Below the pieces are notes generated by a model, which was not told where the DNA came from, did no database searches, and saw only the letters and a program-made list of their open reading frames with translations. The translations under genes and the position numbers were made by a program. Below are positions 1 through 9,097 of a DNA stretch of 59,451 bases, in pieces (within the stretch, counting starts at the first letter, position 1; every line of letters begins with the position of its first letter). The DNA comes from CAZSDP01 sp964605665 (GTDB lineage Bacteria; Planctomycetota; UBA8108; UBA1146): the NCBI GenBank assembly GCA_964605665.1, contig CAZSDP010000028.1:1-59451 (forward strand). The letters run 5' to 3'.

Positions 1-2955
1 AAGGACGCTCTCGTCGTCACCCCTTACCCGGGAGCTACTGCGAGTGAAGTTGAGCAGGAAGTTTCCGATGAAATCGAGATCGCGGTTCAGCAGATGGGCC
101 AGCTCGATCAGGTGAAATCTAGGTCAACGCCAGGGCTGTCGACGGTCACCGTGACGATGCGGGACAGCTACGATAAGTCCACCCTTCCCCAGGTATGGGA
201 TGAACTTCGACGCAAAGTTGGAGACGCCGCAAAGTCACTGCCCCCTGGTGCAGGTCCTTCGTTGGTGGTCGATGACTACGGAGACGTTTTTGGCGTGCTC
301 GTTGTTCTCTATGGACCTGAGTACAGCCACGCTGAGTTAAAGAGGGTTACTGACTGGCTGCGCAAAGAGCTACTGCTGGTAGAAGACGTCGCCAAGATCA
401 CCACATTCGGAGAACGAAAAGAGTGTGTCTACGTCGAATTGGACCATGACCGCATGGCGCAACTCGGCATTTCCGAAGAGCTGATCGTTAACGAGTTGCG
501 CAGTAGGAACGCTGTTGTGGATTCGGGCCAAATCAAAGTAGGTCCGGAATACATCGCGGTGAATCCGACCGGTGAGTTTCTTTCTGTGGAACAGTTCGAA
601 ACCGTGCTCCTGCGTGGAACCGGTGAACGTCAGATCTTCCTTCGAGATATTGCACAGGTGCGGCGAGACTATGTTGAGCCAGATTCCGAGTTGATTCGAT
701 TCGATGGAAACCCCGGAATTGGCTTGGGGATCTCTACCGTCTCGGGCGGAAACGTCGTCACCATGGGTGAAGCTCTCAAGACCCGGCTATATGAGCTATG
801 GGGCGATGTTCCACTCGGAATGCAGTTTGGAATCGTTTCGGTTCAGTCGGACTCCGTCGTCGAAGCGATCAATAACTTTGTCATCTCACTCCTCGAAGCG
901 GTTGCGATTGTCATCGTCGTTCTGCTTTTCTTCATGGGATTTCGCAGCGGCATGCTCATCGGTTTTGTGCTGCTGCTTACCATTCTGTCCTCCTTCATTA
1001 TCTTGAAACCGATGGGTGTTGCACTCGAGAGGATTTCTCTCGGTGCACTGATCATCGCCCTCGGAATGTTGGTAGACAATGCGATCGTCATTGTTGATGG
1101 AATGCTCGTCCGAATGCAGAAAGGTGAAGAGCCTAAAGCTGCGGCATCAGCGGTGGTTAATCAGTCTGCGTGGCCTCTATTTGGCGCGACATTGATCGCA
1201 ATCTTGGCGTTTGCTGCGATAGGAACATCGCAAGATAGCACTGGTGAATTTTGTCGCTCGTTGTATCAGGTGATTCAGGTCTCGCTGTTGCTGAGTTGGG
1301 TAACGGCGGTGACCGTGACTCCGCTTCTTGGCGTGATGTTCCTGAAGCCACCAAAGGGAGAGCCAGGAAAAGACCCCTACGATACAAAGTTCTACAATCG
1401 CTACAGCGGATTCTTGCAGACCTGTATTCGCAAACGTTGGATCACAGTTGGGGTCATTGGGGTGGTGTTCGCCATCAGCCTGAAGGGTTTCGGTTTAGTC
1501 GAGCAGAGCTTCTTTCCTCCGTCGACGCGCCCTCAAATTTGCGTTGATCTCTGGTTGCCAGAGGGAACGCACATAGACCGAACGACGCAAGTTGCGGCTG
1601 AAGTCGAAGAGCTGCTTCTCCAAGAAGAAGGCGTCTCCCATGTCAGTACCGTGATAGGCAAGGGAGCACCGAGATTCCTCCTGACCTATGGGCCGGAGCA
1701 GTCGAACTCGTCTTACGCACAATTCTTTGTCAACGTTGAACCGCAACACATCGAGAGTCTCTTGCGTGACGCGGAAACAGAACTTCATCTGCGATATCCC
1801 GATGCTCTCGCCTATACCTCGAAGTTTGTTCTTGGGCCAGGTTCCAATGGGAAAGTCCAAGTAAGGTTTATCGGTCCAGATGAAACAGTGCTTCGAGACT
1901 TATCAAATCAGGCGATGGAGATTTATCACGCCGACTCTGATGCGAAAGCGATACGCACCGATTGGCGGCAGCGCGTCAAAGTGCTGCGTCCGATTGTTGC
2001 CGAGGAGGCAGCGAATCTGAGCGGAATTCGCCGGCCTGATATCGCGACTGCTATCGAGCGTGGTTTCAGAGGCGAGGCAGTCGGAATTTATCGAGAAGAC
2101 GACCTGATTCTGCCAGTGATTCTCCGCGCACCAGAGCCCGCGCGTTCGGATGTCAGTAGTCTCAACAACATGCAGATTTGGAGCCCTGTCGCGAATCAGA
2201 TGATCCCACTTAGACAAGTGGTCAGCGGCTTTGAAACTGTGTATGACGACGAAATCATCATGCGAACCGATCGCAAACGAACGGTAACGGTCTTTTGTGA
2301 TCCGACGTATGGTACGGCGAGCGATCTGTTCGGTCGAGTTCGACCAAAGCTGGAAGAGATAGAGCTTCCCGTTGGCTACTACCGAGAATGGGGTGGTGAA
2401 TACGAAGATTCCGGTGAAGCTCAAGGAGCTTTGTTCGGTCGATTGCCCACCTTCGTCTTACTGATGGTCCTGATGTCGATCGCCCTCTTCAATTCGCTAA
2501 AACAGCCCCTCGTGATTTGGCTTTGCGTCCCGTTGGCCGTAATCGGGGTGACGATTGGGCTCTTGACGACCGGTCAACCATTTGGATTCATGGCGTTGTT
2601 GGGGTTCTTGAGTTTGTCGGGAATGCTCATCAAGAATGCGATCGTTCTGATCGATCAGATCAACCTGGAGATCTCAACCGGAAAGAGCGATTACGAATCG
2701 ATAGTGCGTTCTGGGGTCAGTCGATTACGGCCGGTCGCGATGGCAGCTTCAACGACTGTTCTAGGGATGATACCCCTGGTCTTCGATGCGTTCTTTGCCT
2801 CGTTGGCGGTGACGGTGATCTTCGGGCTGATGGTCGCCTCGATACTGACGATGGTTGTGTTGCCGGTTTTCTATTCGATTGTCTTTAGAACCCCGAACCC
2901 CGCTGAAAAGATCAGGCTGGGTTCCCCACCTTCAGCAGAGGGTAACAAGTCATAG
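1..2955 (+). CDS. RND-family efflux transporter permease (5' partial)
   Basis: Inner-membrane proton-driven pump subunit of the resistance-nodulation-division superfamily; such proteins normally work as trimers with a periplasmic adaptor and an outer-membrane channel. The frame is open from the first base. The first residues (TPYPGATASEVEQEV) match the start of the RND porter domain, so only the first transmembrane helix and a few residues are missing; 984 residues remain. Hydrophobic clusters follow each of two large periplasmic domains. The proton-relay motif of TM4 reads LGMLVDNAIVIVD, so the second acidic residue of the AcrB-type VDD is Asn, a variant common in less-studied HAE branches. 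The matching second-half motif is SGMLIKNAIVLID. No adaptor or outer-membrane gene lies downstream, so partners are probably upstream. The substrate cannot be told. A terminator hairpin follows directly. Confidence 0.95.
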   Translation, partial: KDALVVTPYPGATASEVEQEVSDEIEIAVQQMGQLDQVKSRSTPGLSTVTVTMRDSYDKSTLPQVWDELRRKVGDAAKSLPPGAGPSLVVDDYGDVFGVLVVLYGPEYSHAELKRVTDWLRKELLLVEDVAKITTFGERKECVYVELDHDRMAQLGISEELIVNELRSRNAVVDSGQIKVGPEYIAVNPTGEFLSVEQFETVLLRGTGERQIFLRDIAQVRRDYVEPDSELIRFDGNPGIGLGISTVSGGNVVTMGEALKTRLYELWGDVPLGMQFGIVSVQSDSVVEAINNFVISLLEAVAIVIVVLLFFMGFRSGMLIGFVLLLTILSSFIILKPMGVALERISLGALIIALGMLVDNAIVIVDGMLVRMQKGEEPKAAASAVVNQSAWPLFGATLIAILAFAAIGTSQDSTGEFCRSLYQVIQVSLLLSWVTAVTVTPLLGVMFLKPPKGEPGKDPYDTKFYNRYSGFLQTCIRKRWITVGVIGVVFAISLKGFGLVEQSFFPPSTRPQICVDLWLPEGTHIDRTTQVAAEVEELLLQEEGVSHVSTVIGKGAPRFLLTYGPEQSNSSYAQFFVNVEPQHIESLLRDAETELHLRYPDALAYTSKFVLGPGSNGKVQVRFIGPDETVLRDLSNQAMEIYHADSDAKAIRTDWRQRVKVLRPIVAEEAANLSGIRRPDIATAIERGFRGEAVGIYREDDLILPVILRAPEPARSDVSSLNNMQIWSPVANQMIPLRQVVSGFETVYDDEIIMRTDRKRTVTVFCDPTYGTASDLFGRVRPKLEEIELPVGYYREWGGEYEDSGEAQGALFGRLPTFVLLMVLMSIALFNSLKQPLVIWLCVPLAVIGVTIGLLTTGQPFGFMALLGFLSLSGMLIKNAIVLIDQINLEISTGKSDYESIVRSGVSRLRPVAMAASTTVLGMIPLVFDAFFASLAVTVIFGLMVASILTMVVLPVFYSIVFRTPNPAEKIRLGSPPSAEGNKS

Positions 2956-2971
2956 AGTTGGTCGACAAAAT

Positions 2972-3667
2972 CTACGGCCCGAGAGGCGTTTCATCGTCTC
3001 TCGGGCTTGTTTTGTGGGCGATTTGAAGACCGATGAGTCGCGCGATCAACACCGCCAAGAAGAATTGTCCAACAATCGCTTCAGATATGACCAACATACT
3101 CGCGGTAGGGGAGAGGGGAGTGATTTCTCCGTAACCTAAGGTGGTCAGAGTAACGAAGCTGAAGTAAAGCTCATCAAGCAATGTCTCACTGGAAAACGTT
3201 CTCAGGAGACTTCCATCAGCCGATACCGGAAAATCAAAAGCACTTGGATTGATCCGATCAATCAAAGAGTAGGTATTCGCCCAAATAAATCCGAGCAGAA
3301 GATATGCAGTCAGGGCCGCACATATCGTTTCTGAGTTCACTCTCGTTTCTTTATAGACGTGGCGAAGAATCAAGAATACGAGAGCCAACAAGAACAACAC
3401 ACTACAGACGCGAGATAGCCAAAGAACGAAGTCTGATTCACCCAGTACATGAATCAACTGAGTCCCCACCGCAATTGCAAACAAACTGCGCATGAGCGCG
3501 GTTGTCCGTAGTCCCTCACTTACCGCAAATGTGGCGCTGGCAAACATGAGGCAGTAGAGAACGGCAAGGAGAGCACGCGTCGCTTCTCCAAGATATGGAG
3601 TGACGGGGAGCGCGATGAGCAGGAGGGCCAAAGAAGCGAGGAGTATCCGAAATCGAGCATGCTGCAT
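2972..3667 (-). CDS. Two-pore-helix potassium-channel-like membrane protein
   Basis: Predicted inner-membrane ion channel of 231 residues. The C-terminal half is a pore unit: a helix at about 117-135, a pore loop with the K+ selectivity filter TLGYG at 176-180, and a last helix at about 190-212. Filter and layout fit the bacterial Ion_trans_2 family. The N-terminal half has about four further hydrophobic segments (8-26, 32-50, 58-76, 83-103), but no obvious Arg/Lys-rich S4 voltage sensor. There is no RCK/TrkA-N regulatory domain, so gating is unknown. ATG start at 3667; the nearest GGAAAG is rather far upstream. The gene converges on the RND gene and appears monocistronic. K+ selectivity is inferred from the filter only. 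Confidence 0.88.
   Translation of the reverse strand: MQHARFRILLASLALLLIALPVTPYLGEATRALLAVLYCLMFASATFAVSEGLRTTALMRSLFAIAVGTQLIHVLGESDFVLWLSRVCSVLFLLALVFLILRHVYKETRVNSETICAALTAYLLLGFIWANTYSLIDRINPSAFDFPVSADGSLLRTFSSETLLDELYFSFVTLTTLGYGEITPLSPTASMLVISEAIVGQFFLAVLIARLIGLQIAHKTSPRDDETPLGP
2977..3013 (+). terminator. Rho-independent terminator of the RND gene
   Basis: A 9-bp perfect stem (GCCCGAGAG at 2977-2985 with CTCTCGGGC at 2998-3006) is followed by TTGTTTT. It lies about 20 bases after the RND stop codon and inside the last codons of the convergent channel gene, so one piece of DNA serves both genes. Confidence 0.8.
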
Positions 3668-3866
3668 GACGTCGATTTCTTTCCAGGGGCTCGTTTCTAA
3701 ACCAAGAAAAAAGACAGAAGATCCGGAGCACCCACGTGAAGCGTAGGCGGGGAGTCAGGGAAATTCAAGGTGATGAAGAGAGCGCTCACAATGGTGCTAC
3801 CGGCTTTGGCCTGGTTGTCTTGAGGGGGTTCCCGCGCAACTCAAGATCTTCGTGTGGGTCTCTATC

Positions 3867-5453
3867 TCAGGGGCATCCTGCATACTGGATACAGCTGAGC
3901 GAGTCAGGTGTCGGATCAGTACCACAAGTGGTTCCGGGCGCATTTGGAGCACTAGAACCCTGAAAGAGATATGCGAGCAAAGAAATAGCGTCGGCGAGAG
4001 CTACGGATCCGTCGTCATTGACATCACCGGAATCGATGCAGTTCAAATTAGTGCCGGATACAAACAGGTATTGGAGGAGAAAAATCACATCGGAAAGCGC
4101 AAGTGAACCATTTCCATTCGCATCACCTCGCCGGAATTGTGAAAACGTGGGTGACTTTTCAATCGCAAAGACATCTTCAAACGACCCATCAGTTCTCAAC
4201 ATCCTTCCGGTGAGCTGCGTTCCTACGATATCGAGTACCAGCGATCCGAGCACCGGTTCAGAAGTGTGCATGATCGGGTGATCGAAAGTACCGCCAGATA
4301 CTTTTCCACTGCTTCCCATCACGATGTAGATCGCTCCTTCATTTGGTTCCAACGGGAGCTTGCTATATGGACCGGTCGTGCTTGGATCGCCAGAGCTTCC
4401 ATCGATGAGCATCGTCGTCGGGTCAAAGGTCTGAGACTCTTGGTAGTGTCCGTCGATCAAGAAAGAGCGCTCATAGCAGTGGCTATGACCTGAGAGAACA
4501 AGATCCACCCCTCCAGCCTCGAGTATGGGTAGAGCGTTCTCGCGCATGTCATGCATTCTTCCCCCAGAGTCGCCGACATCATCGGAGTCGTGAGAACCTT
4601 TGGTGTAGGGAGGGTGATGCCAAAACGCGACGATCCAATCGGAGAGCGTGTTGGCGAGGTCAGCTTGCAGCCAACTCAGCATCGAGCCAGTCGGCGACCG
4701 ATCAGATCCCTGAGAATCGAGGCAGATGAAGTGCACGTTTCCATGATCGAAAGAGAAGTAGTTCTCGGTTCCTGAAGCGACTCCACCAGCTTCCGACGCG
4801 GTGGGATTTGAGCAGATACCGTAATGGACAGCTAAATCTCGTTCATGGTTACCACGGGTAGACCAGAATGGAGTTGTACGGAGTAGATCTGGATACACTT
4901 CGAACAACGCAGACTGGTATTCGTCATCGGTTCCGTCGTCATACGCGTTGTCGCCAAGAAAGAGCCAAACGCTTGTCGAATCGGTCCCCGCGTAATTGAG
5001 GTATGCGTCTCGGACTGCAGCTTGGTTTGCATCGGCTGTACCCGCATCGCCGATTGCCCAGACTCGAATTGGGTCTGTGCTACCTATTACTGGAGCGGTT
5101 CGAAAGCGGTGATTTGAGTCACCGCCGGCGAGAAACTGAGATGTTGTCCCGACTTGATAAAAATACTCTGTTGCGGCCGAGAGCCCCACAACAGTGACCT
5201 CGTGATCGTTCACAGAGTTGGATTGCGTTGCGACAATCGTGGTATCGCCAGGCACCAATCCAACGGCAACTCGACTCGTCGTCTCTGTTGAAGTTCGCCA
5301 GCGGATCACGATGGAATCTGGAGTGACTTGCTGTAGGTATGGACCACGGGTGATGGTCTGGCCCATTAGGTCAGAGCTGAAAATTCCGAGACAAAGCGAA
5401 AGAAAGCAACTGATCTTGATCGAGCAGATTCTGTAGCACGATTGTGAATTCAT
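3867..5453 (-). CDS. Secreted purple-acid-phosphatase-like metallophosphoesterase with dockerin-like C-terminus
   Basis: Predicted exported phosphoesterase of 528 residues. Residues 12-32 form a signal peptide. Residues 34-118 are the N-terminal FN3-like domain of purple acid phosphatases (ITRGPYLQQVTPDSIVIRW). Residues 130-430 carry the binuclear-metal motifs in order: GDAG 135-138, GDNAY 167-171, GNHE 201-204, HH 279-280, GHSH 322-325. Residues 440-528 are a dockerin-like pair (GDANGNGSLALSD and GDVNDDGSVALAD, each followed by a LLxYLF helix) and a Cys tail ending GCP. An in-frame ATG lies 27 bases upstream, but ATG 5453 is preceded at ideal spacing by GGAGGGGA, so I use 5453. It is a paralogue of the protein at 20678-23272. 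Likely role: extracellular or periplasmic phosphate release; substrate unknown. Divergent from mfd across about 280 bases. Confidence 0.92.
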   Translation of the reverse strand: MNSQSCYRICSIKISCFLSLCLGIFSSDLMGQTITRGPYLQQVTPDSIVIRWRTSTETTSRVAVGLVPGDTTIVATQSNSVNDHEVTVVGLSAATEYFYQVGTTSQFLAGGDSNHRFRTAPVIGSTDPIRVWAIGDAGTADANQAAVRDAYLNYAGTDSTSVWLFLGDNAYDDGTDDEYQSALFEVYPDLLRTTPFWSTRGNHERDLAVHYGICSNPTASEAGGVASGTENYFSFDHGNVHFICLDSQGSDRSPTGSMLSWLQADLANTLSDWIVAFWHHPPYTKGSHDSDDVGDSGGRMHDMRENALPILEAGGVDLVLSGHSHCYERSFLIDGHYQESQTFDPTTMLIDGSSGDPSTTGPYSKLPLEPNEGAIYIVMGSSGKVSGGTFDHPIMHTSEPVLGSLVLDIVGTQLTGRMLRTDGSFEDVFAIEKSPTFSQFRRGDANGNGSLALSDVIFLLQYLFVSGTNLNCIDSGDVNDDGSVALADAISLLAYLFQGSSAPNAPGTTCGTDPTPDSLSCIQYAGCP

Positions 5454-5731
5454 GACGCTTTCCCCTCCACTCAGATGCAAACCTCGTTGCGCAAGATGGA
5501 ACTGTCAGCCGTGAGCCAAATCAAATTCAATTCGGCGAAAAATCGACAGATTTACAATCTAGCCGAGCTCCCCGATCGAGTCTCCGGAGTAGGTGAGCCC
5601 CCGATATCTTGGGACTGACATCGCTCTCAATGCGGTGAAATCTGAATCTCAGGTTCAATTCCGAGAGGTCTCGATCGCCTCCACGATGTACACTTCGCAG
5701 CTTCAACCAGGCAGCTTCAGGAGCATGACGG

Positions 5732-8700
5732 ATGTCTATTTCAGGTCCATCGCAAGAGACGGAATCTAGTGAGAGTGGAACACGGCTATCTTCGCGCATT
5801 TTTCACGCTTCGAACACAATATCTCAGGTCGCTCGGCACATCGAGAAGAGCGGCGAAGTCTTGGTTGGTCGTGCAGGTGAAGGGGTTACTGGGTTCCTGC
5901 TCGCCGGTTTATTGGAAAGATCCTCCCGGCCGATTCTCGCGGTCACCTCGAGTCTCGATGAAGCAGAGCGATTGCGGCGCGATTGGTCGACCTTTTCCGA
6001 TTCCGCAGTCCATGTCTTTCCGCCTTGGGAATCGTTGTTCGAGGCCGATTCAGAGCCTGACCCGGACACATTCCGGGAGAGGAGTGAGTGTGCAGAGGGT
6101 CTGGTTACGGGATCGGTGCGTGCGGCAGTAGCACCTGTTCAGGCGATTCTGCAACCAATTCGCCGACCCGATGCGAATACCGACCGGCGTATTCTGCTGC
6201 GATCGGGAGATCGATTTCCTCCCGAGACACTCGCGCGGAATCTCGTCGACGCGGGTTATCGTCGATTCCCACAAGTTGCTAGGCCAGGTGATTTTTCCAT
6301 CCGCGGTGGCATCTTCGATGTCTATCCAAGAGAAGGTTCACACCCCTATCGCATCGACTTCTTCGATGATGAAATTGAGAGCATCCGAAGTGTTTCAACC
6401 CGCGATCAGCGGTCTGGTGCAGAAGTCTCTTTGTTGGTGCTCACCTTGCTGCCAAAGCGAGACTATTTTATCCGTGGATTTACGGGCGAAGAGACGATCC
6501 TCTTTGAAGATCTTCCCGAGGATATAGTTCTCGCTCTACCGAGCCCTCGCGACCTCGAGGAGAAAACGCGAGGATTGATTGCCCAGTGGTCCGCGAAGAG
6601 CAAGAGCCGAAACCTCAGCGACGAGTTTTGGGCACGTGCTGGAAAATTCACCCATCTCCATCTAGATCCGCTGATTCCCGAAACAGGGCGTCAGGCAATT
6701 CAGCTTCCATGTGGTTCGACCGAGGCATTTACCGGATCTCTCGACAGTTCGGTCAAAGCAATCGAGACCGAAGTCTTACAAGGGACTGAACTCAGAATCT
6801 TCTTTCGACAAGAAGCTGAAGTGGAGCGCTTCACCGAAGTGCTGTCGGAGGCAGGAATCGGCGGTGACGGCCCTCCCCTTGTCCAGCCGACCCTCGGAGA
6901 TCTCTCTAGAGGATTTCGCTGGGAAGAGCCGGTCGGCGGGGTCTTTCTCTCGGGATCAGCGGCTCTTGGTCGCTCTCGAACGATGTCTCGTCGTGCCAAG
7001 CAAAGAGCTGAGGGACGTGCAGTCGATAGTTTCCTCGAGTTAGAGGAGGGTGCGCACGTCGTTCATGTCACCCACGGAATCGCACGCTTTCGAGGAATCA
7101 GACACCAGCGACAAGGCCGCCGGCAGGGCGATTTCTTGGTGCTCGAATACGCCGAAGGTGTACAGCTTTTGGTACCGATCGAGCGCATCGATCTTGTTCA
7201 GAAATATGTCGGAGGTAAGGGTCGCTATATGCGGCTCGACAAACTGGGCGGCGCGACTTGGAGCAAGAAGAAGGCCCGGGTATCGGAGGGACTGCACGAT
7301 CTCGCTGCTGAGCTGCTCGAGATGCAAGCCCTGAGAACTGAACGGGAGGGAATGGCATTTCCTCCAGATAATAAGTGGCAGCTAGAGTTTGAAGCAGCAT
7401 TTCCCTTCGAAGAGACCCCCGATCAGTTGAGTTCGATCGAAGCAATTCGAACCGATATGGAGTCTCACAAGCCAATGGACCGTTTGATTTGCGGTGACGT
7501 TGGGTTTGGAAAAACCGAGGTGGCGATGCGGGCTGCTTTCAAAGCAGTTCAAGCAAATCGGCAAGTTGCTGTGCTTGTGCCGACCACAGTTCTCGCAGAG
7601 CAACACCGATTGACGTTCCGGGATCGGATGGCAGAGTTTCCTGTTTCTGTTGATGCTTTAAGCAGACTTCGTAGTCGCAAAGAACAGACCGAAATTCTCA
7701 AGCGAGCAAGCGAAGGAAAGCTCGACATTCTCATAGGGACCCACCGGCTTCTCTCCCAAGATGTTCACTTCAAGAATTTGGGATTGATCGTCATCGATGA
7801 AGAGCAACGATTTGGGGTCGCACACAAAGAGCGCTTAAAGCACTTACGTCGTCTTGCCGACGTTTTGACTCTCACCGCGACGCCTATCCCGAGAACCCTT
7901 CATATGTCGCTCGTTGGGGTCAAAGACATCTCCAGTCTTACTGATCCTCCCCAGGGCCGAAATCCAGTTCACACCGAAGTTTGTCACTTTGATTCCGATA
8001 GATTCAGAAGAATTTTGCTTAGAGAACTGAACCGGGATGGCCAGGTGTTCTATTTGCACAATCGTGTGAAGAGCCTGTCGGCGAAGCGGCGAGACTTGGA
8101 ACAACTGGTTCCCGAAGGCCGGATGATCGATGTGCATGGGCAGATGAACGAGCATCAACTTGAAGAGCGAATGAAAAAATTCCTCATGAAGGAAGCAGAC
8201 GTTCTCGTATCGACAACGATTATCGAGAGTGGCCTCGACATACCAAGCGCGAATACAATAGTGATCGATAACGCCCATAGATTTGGTTTGGCTGAATTGC
8301 ATCAGCTGCGCGGCCGAGTCGGTCGCGGGACACATAAGGCTTATTGCTATCTATTGCTACCTGGAGATAAACCGATCAAGCCAGAAGCGAGGCACCGACT
8401 CCAGGCGATCGAGGAGTTTTCGGAACTCGGGAGTGGTTTTCAAATCGCGATGCGGGACCTCGAGATTCGTGGCGCAGGGAACATCTTGGGGAAAGAGCAG
8501 TCCGGACACATCTCATCGGTGGGATATGACCTCTATTGCCGGCTCCTTGAGAGGGCGATCGCTGATATCCGCGGGACTCCTTGGCAGGAACCACCTGACA
8601 TTGAGATCGGATTGGAGGGATCAACCCGTATCCCGGCAGAGTACATCGGAGATACGCGTCAACGTCTGCGAGCATATCGTTCCATTGCGACCGCGCTGAC

Positions 8701-9007
8701 CACCGAAGAGATCGCATTGATCGAAGATGATCTCGTGGATCGCTATGGACCAGTCCCGAAAGAAACCGTTGCGTTGTTATGCCTACAACGGCTGCGCATC
8801 TTGTTGGGTCGCTGGGGGGTGAAGCGGATAGATTTCGAAGAAGGCTGGTTGATTTTTGAGGGCGATCGATCGGCGATTCTCAGAGCGTTGCAAGGAAAGG
8901 GTTGGAAGATCGTTGAACTGCCCGACGGCCAAGTCGGGGGTCGGCCTCAAAGGTCAGTCGAGTTGGGTGACCTCGACAGTGTGTTTTCGATCATGGGGGT
9001 TGCTTGA
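5732..9007 (+). CDS. mfd: Transcription-repair coupling factor (superfamily 2 ATPase)
   Basis: Cytoplasmic DNA translocase that removes RNA polymerase stalled at DNA lesions and recruits UvrA; 1091 residues, slightly shorter than the E. coli protein (about 1150). The N-terminal third is the UvrB-homology module, including FSIRGGIFDVYP. The RNA-polymerase-interacting domain starts near residue 435 (HVVHVTHGIARFRG). The RecG-like motor has Walker A GDVGFGKTE at about 588-596, a DEEQ box near 689 and TATPIPRTL near 715. Later helicase motifs include STTIIESGLDIP and LHQLRGRVGRG, and the TRCF C-terminal domain follows (about 980-1091). ATG 5732 is preceded by CAGGAG about seven bases away. The gene stands alone, and the next gene starts about 90 bases downstream without overlap. 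Complete, with all core motifs intact. Confidence 0.97.
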   Translation: MSISGPSQETESSESGTRLSSRIFHASNTISQVARHIEKSGEVLVGRAGEGVTGFLLAGLLERSSRPILAVTSSLDEAERLRRDWSTFSDSAVHVFPPWESLFEADSEPDPDTFRERSECAEGLVTGSVRAAVAPVQAILQPIRRPDANTDRRILLRSGDRFPPETLARNLVDAGYRRFPQVARPGDFSIRGGIFDVYPREGSHPYRIDFFDDEIESIRSVSTRDQRSGAEVSLLVLTLLPKRDYFIRGFTGEETILFEDLPEDIVLALPSPRDLEEKTRGLIAQWSAKSKSRNLSDEFWARAGKFTHLHLDPLIPETGRQAIQLPCGSTEAFTGSLDSSVKAIETEVLQGTELRIFFRQEAEVERFTEVLSEAGIGGDGPPLVQPTLGDLSRGFRWEEPVGGVFLSGSAALGRSRTMSRRAKQRAEGRAVDSFLELEEGAHVVHVTHGIARFRGIRHQRQGRRQGDFLVLEYAEGVQLLVPIERIDLVQKYVGGKGRYMRLDKLGGATWSKKKARVSEGLHDLAAELLEMQALRTEREGMAFPPDNKWQLEFEAAFPFEETPDQLSSIEAIRTDMESHKPMDRLICGDVGFGKTEVAMRAAFKAVQANRQVAVLVPTTVLAEQHRLTFRDRMAEFPVSVDALSRLRSRKEQTEILKRASEGKLDILIGTHRLLSQDVHFKNLGLIVIDEEQRFGVAHKERLKHLRRLADVLTLTATPIPRTLHMSLVGVKDISSLTDPPQGRNPVHTEVCHFDSDRFRRILLRELNRDGQVFYLHNRVKSLSAKRRDLEQLVPEGRMIDVHGQMNEHQLEERMKKFLMKEADVLVSTTIIESGLDIPSANTIVIDNAHRFGLAELHQLRGRVGRGTHKAYCYLLLPGDKPIKPEARHRLQAIEEFSELGSGFQIAMRDLEIRGAGNILGKEQSGHISSVGYDLYCRLLERAIADIRGTPWQEPPDIEIGLEGSTRIPAEYIGDTRQRLRAYRSIATALTTEEIALIEDDLVDRYGPVPKETVALLCLQRLRILLGRWGVKRIDFEEGWLIFEGDRSAILRALQGKGWKIVELPDGQVGGRPQRSVELGDLDSVFSIMGVA

Positions 9008-9097
9008 TCTATTCCAGCAGAGCAGACATCCTCGTACTCTGTTCTCCCATTCATCGGCCTGAGCTCAACCACTGGAAACTACAAGTCGGAGACCTCA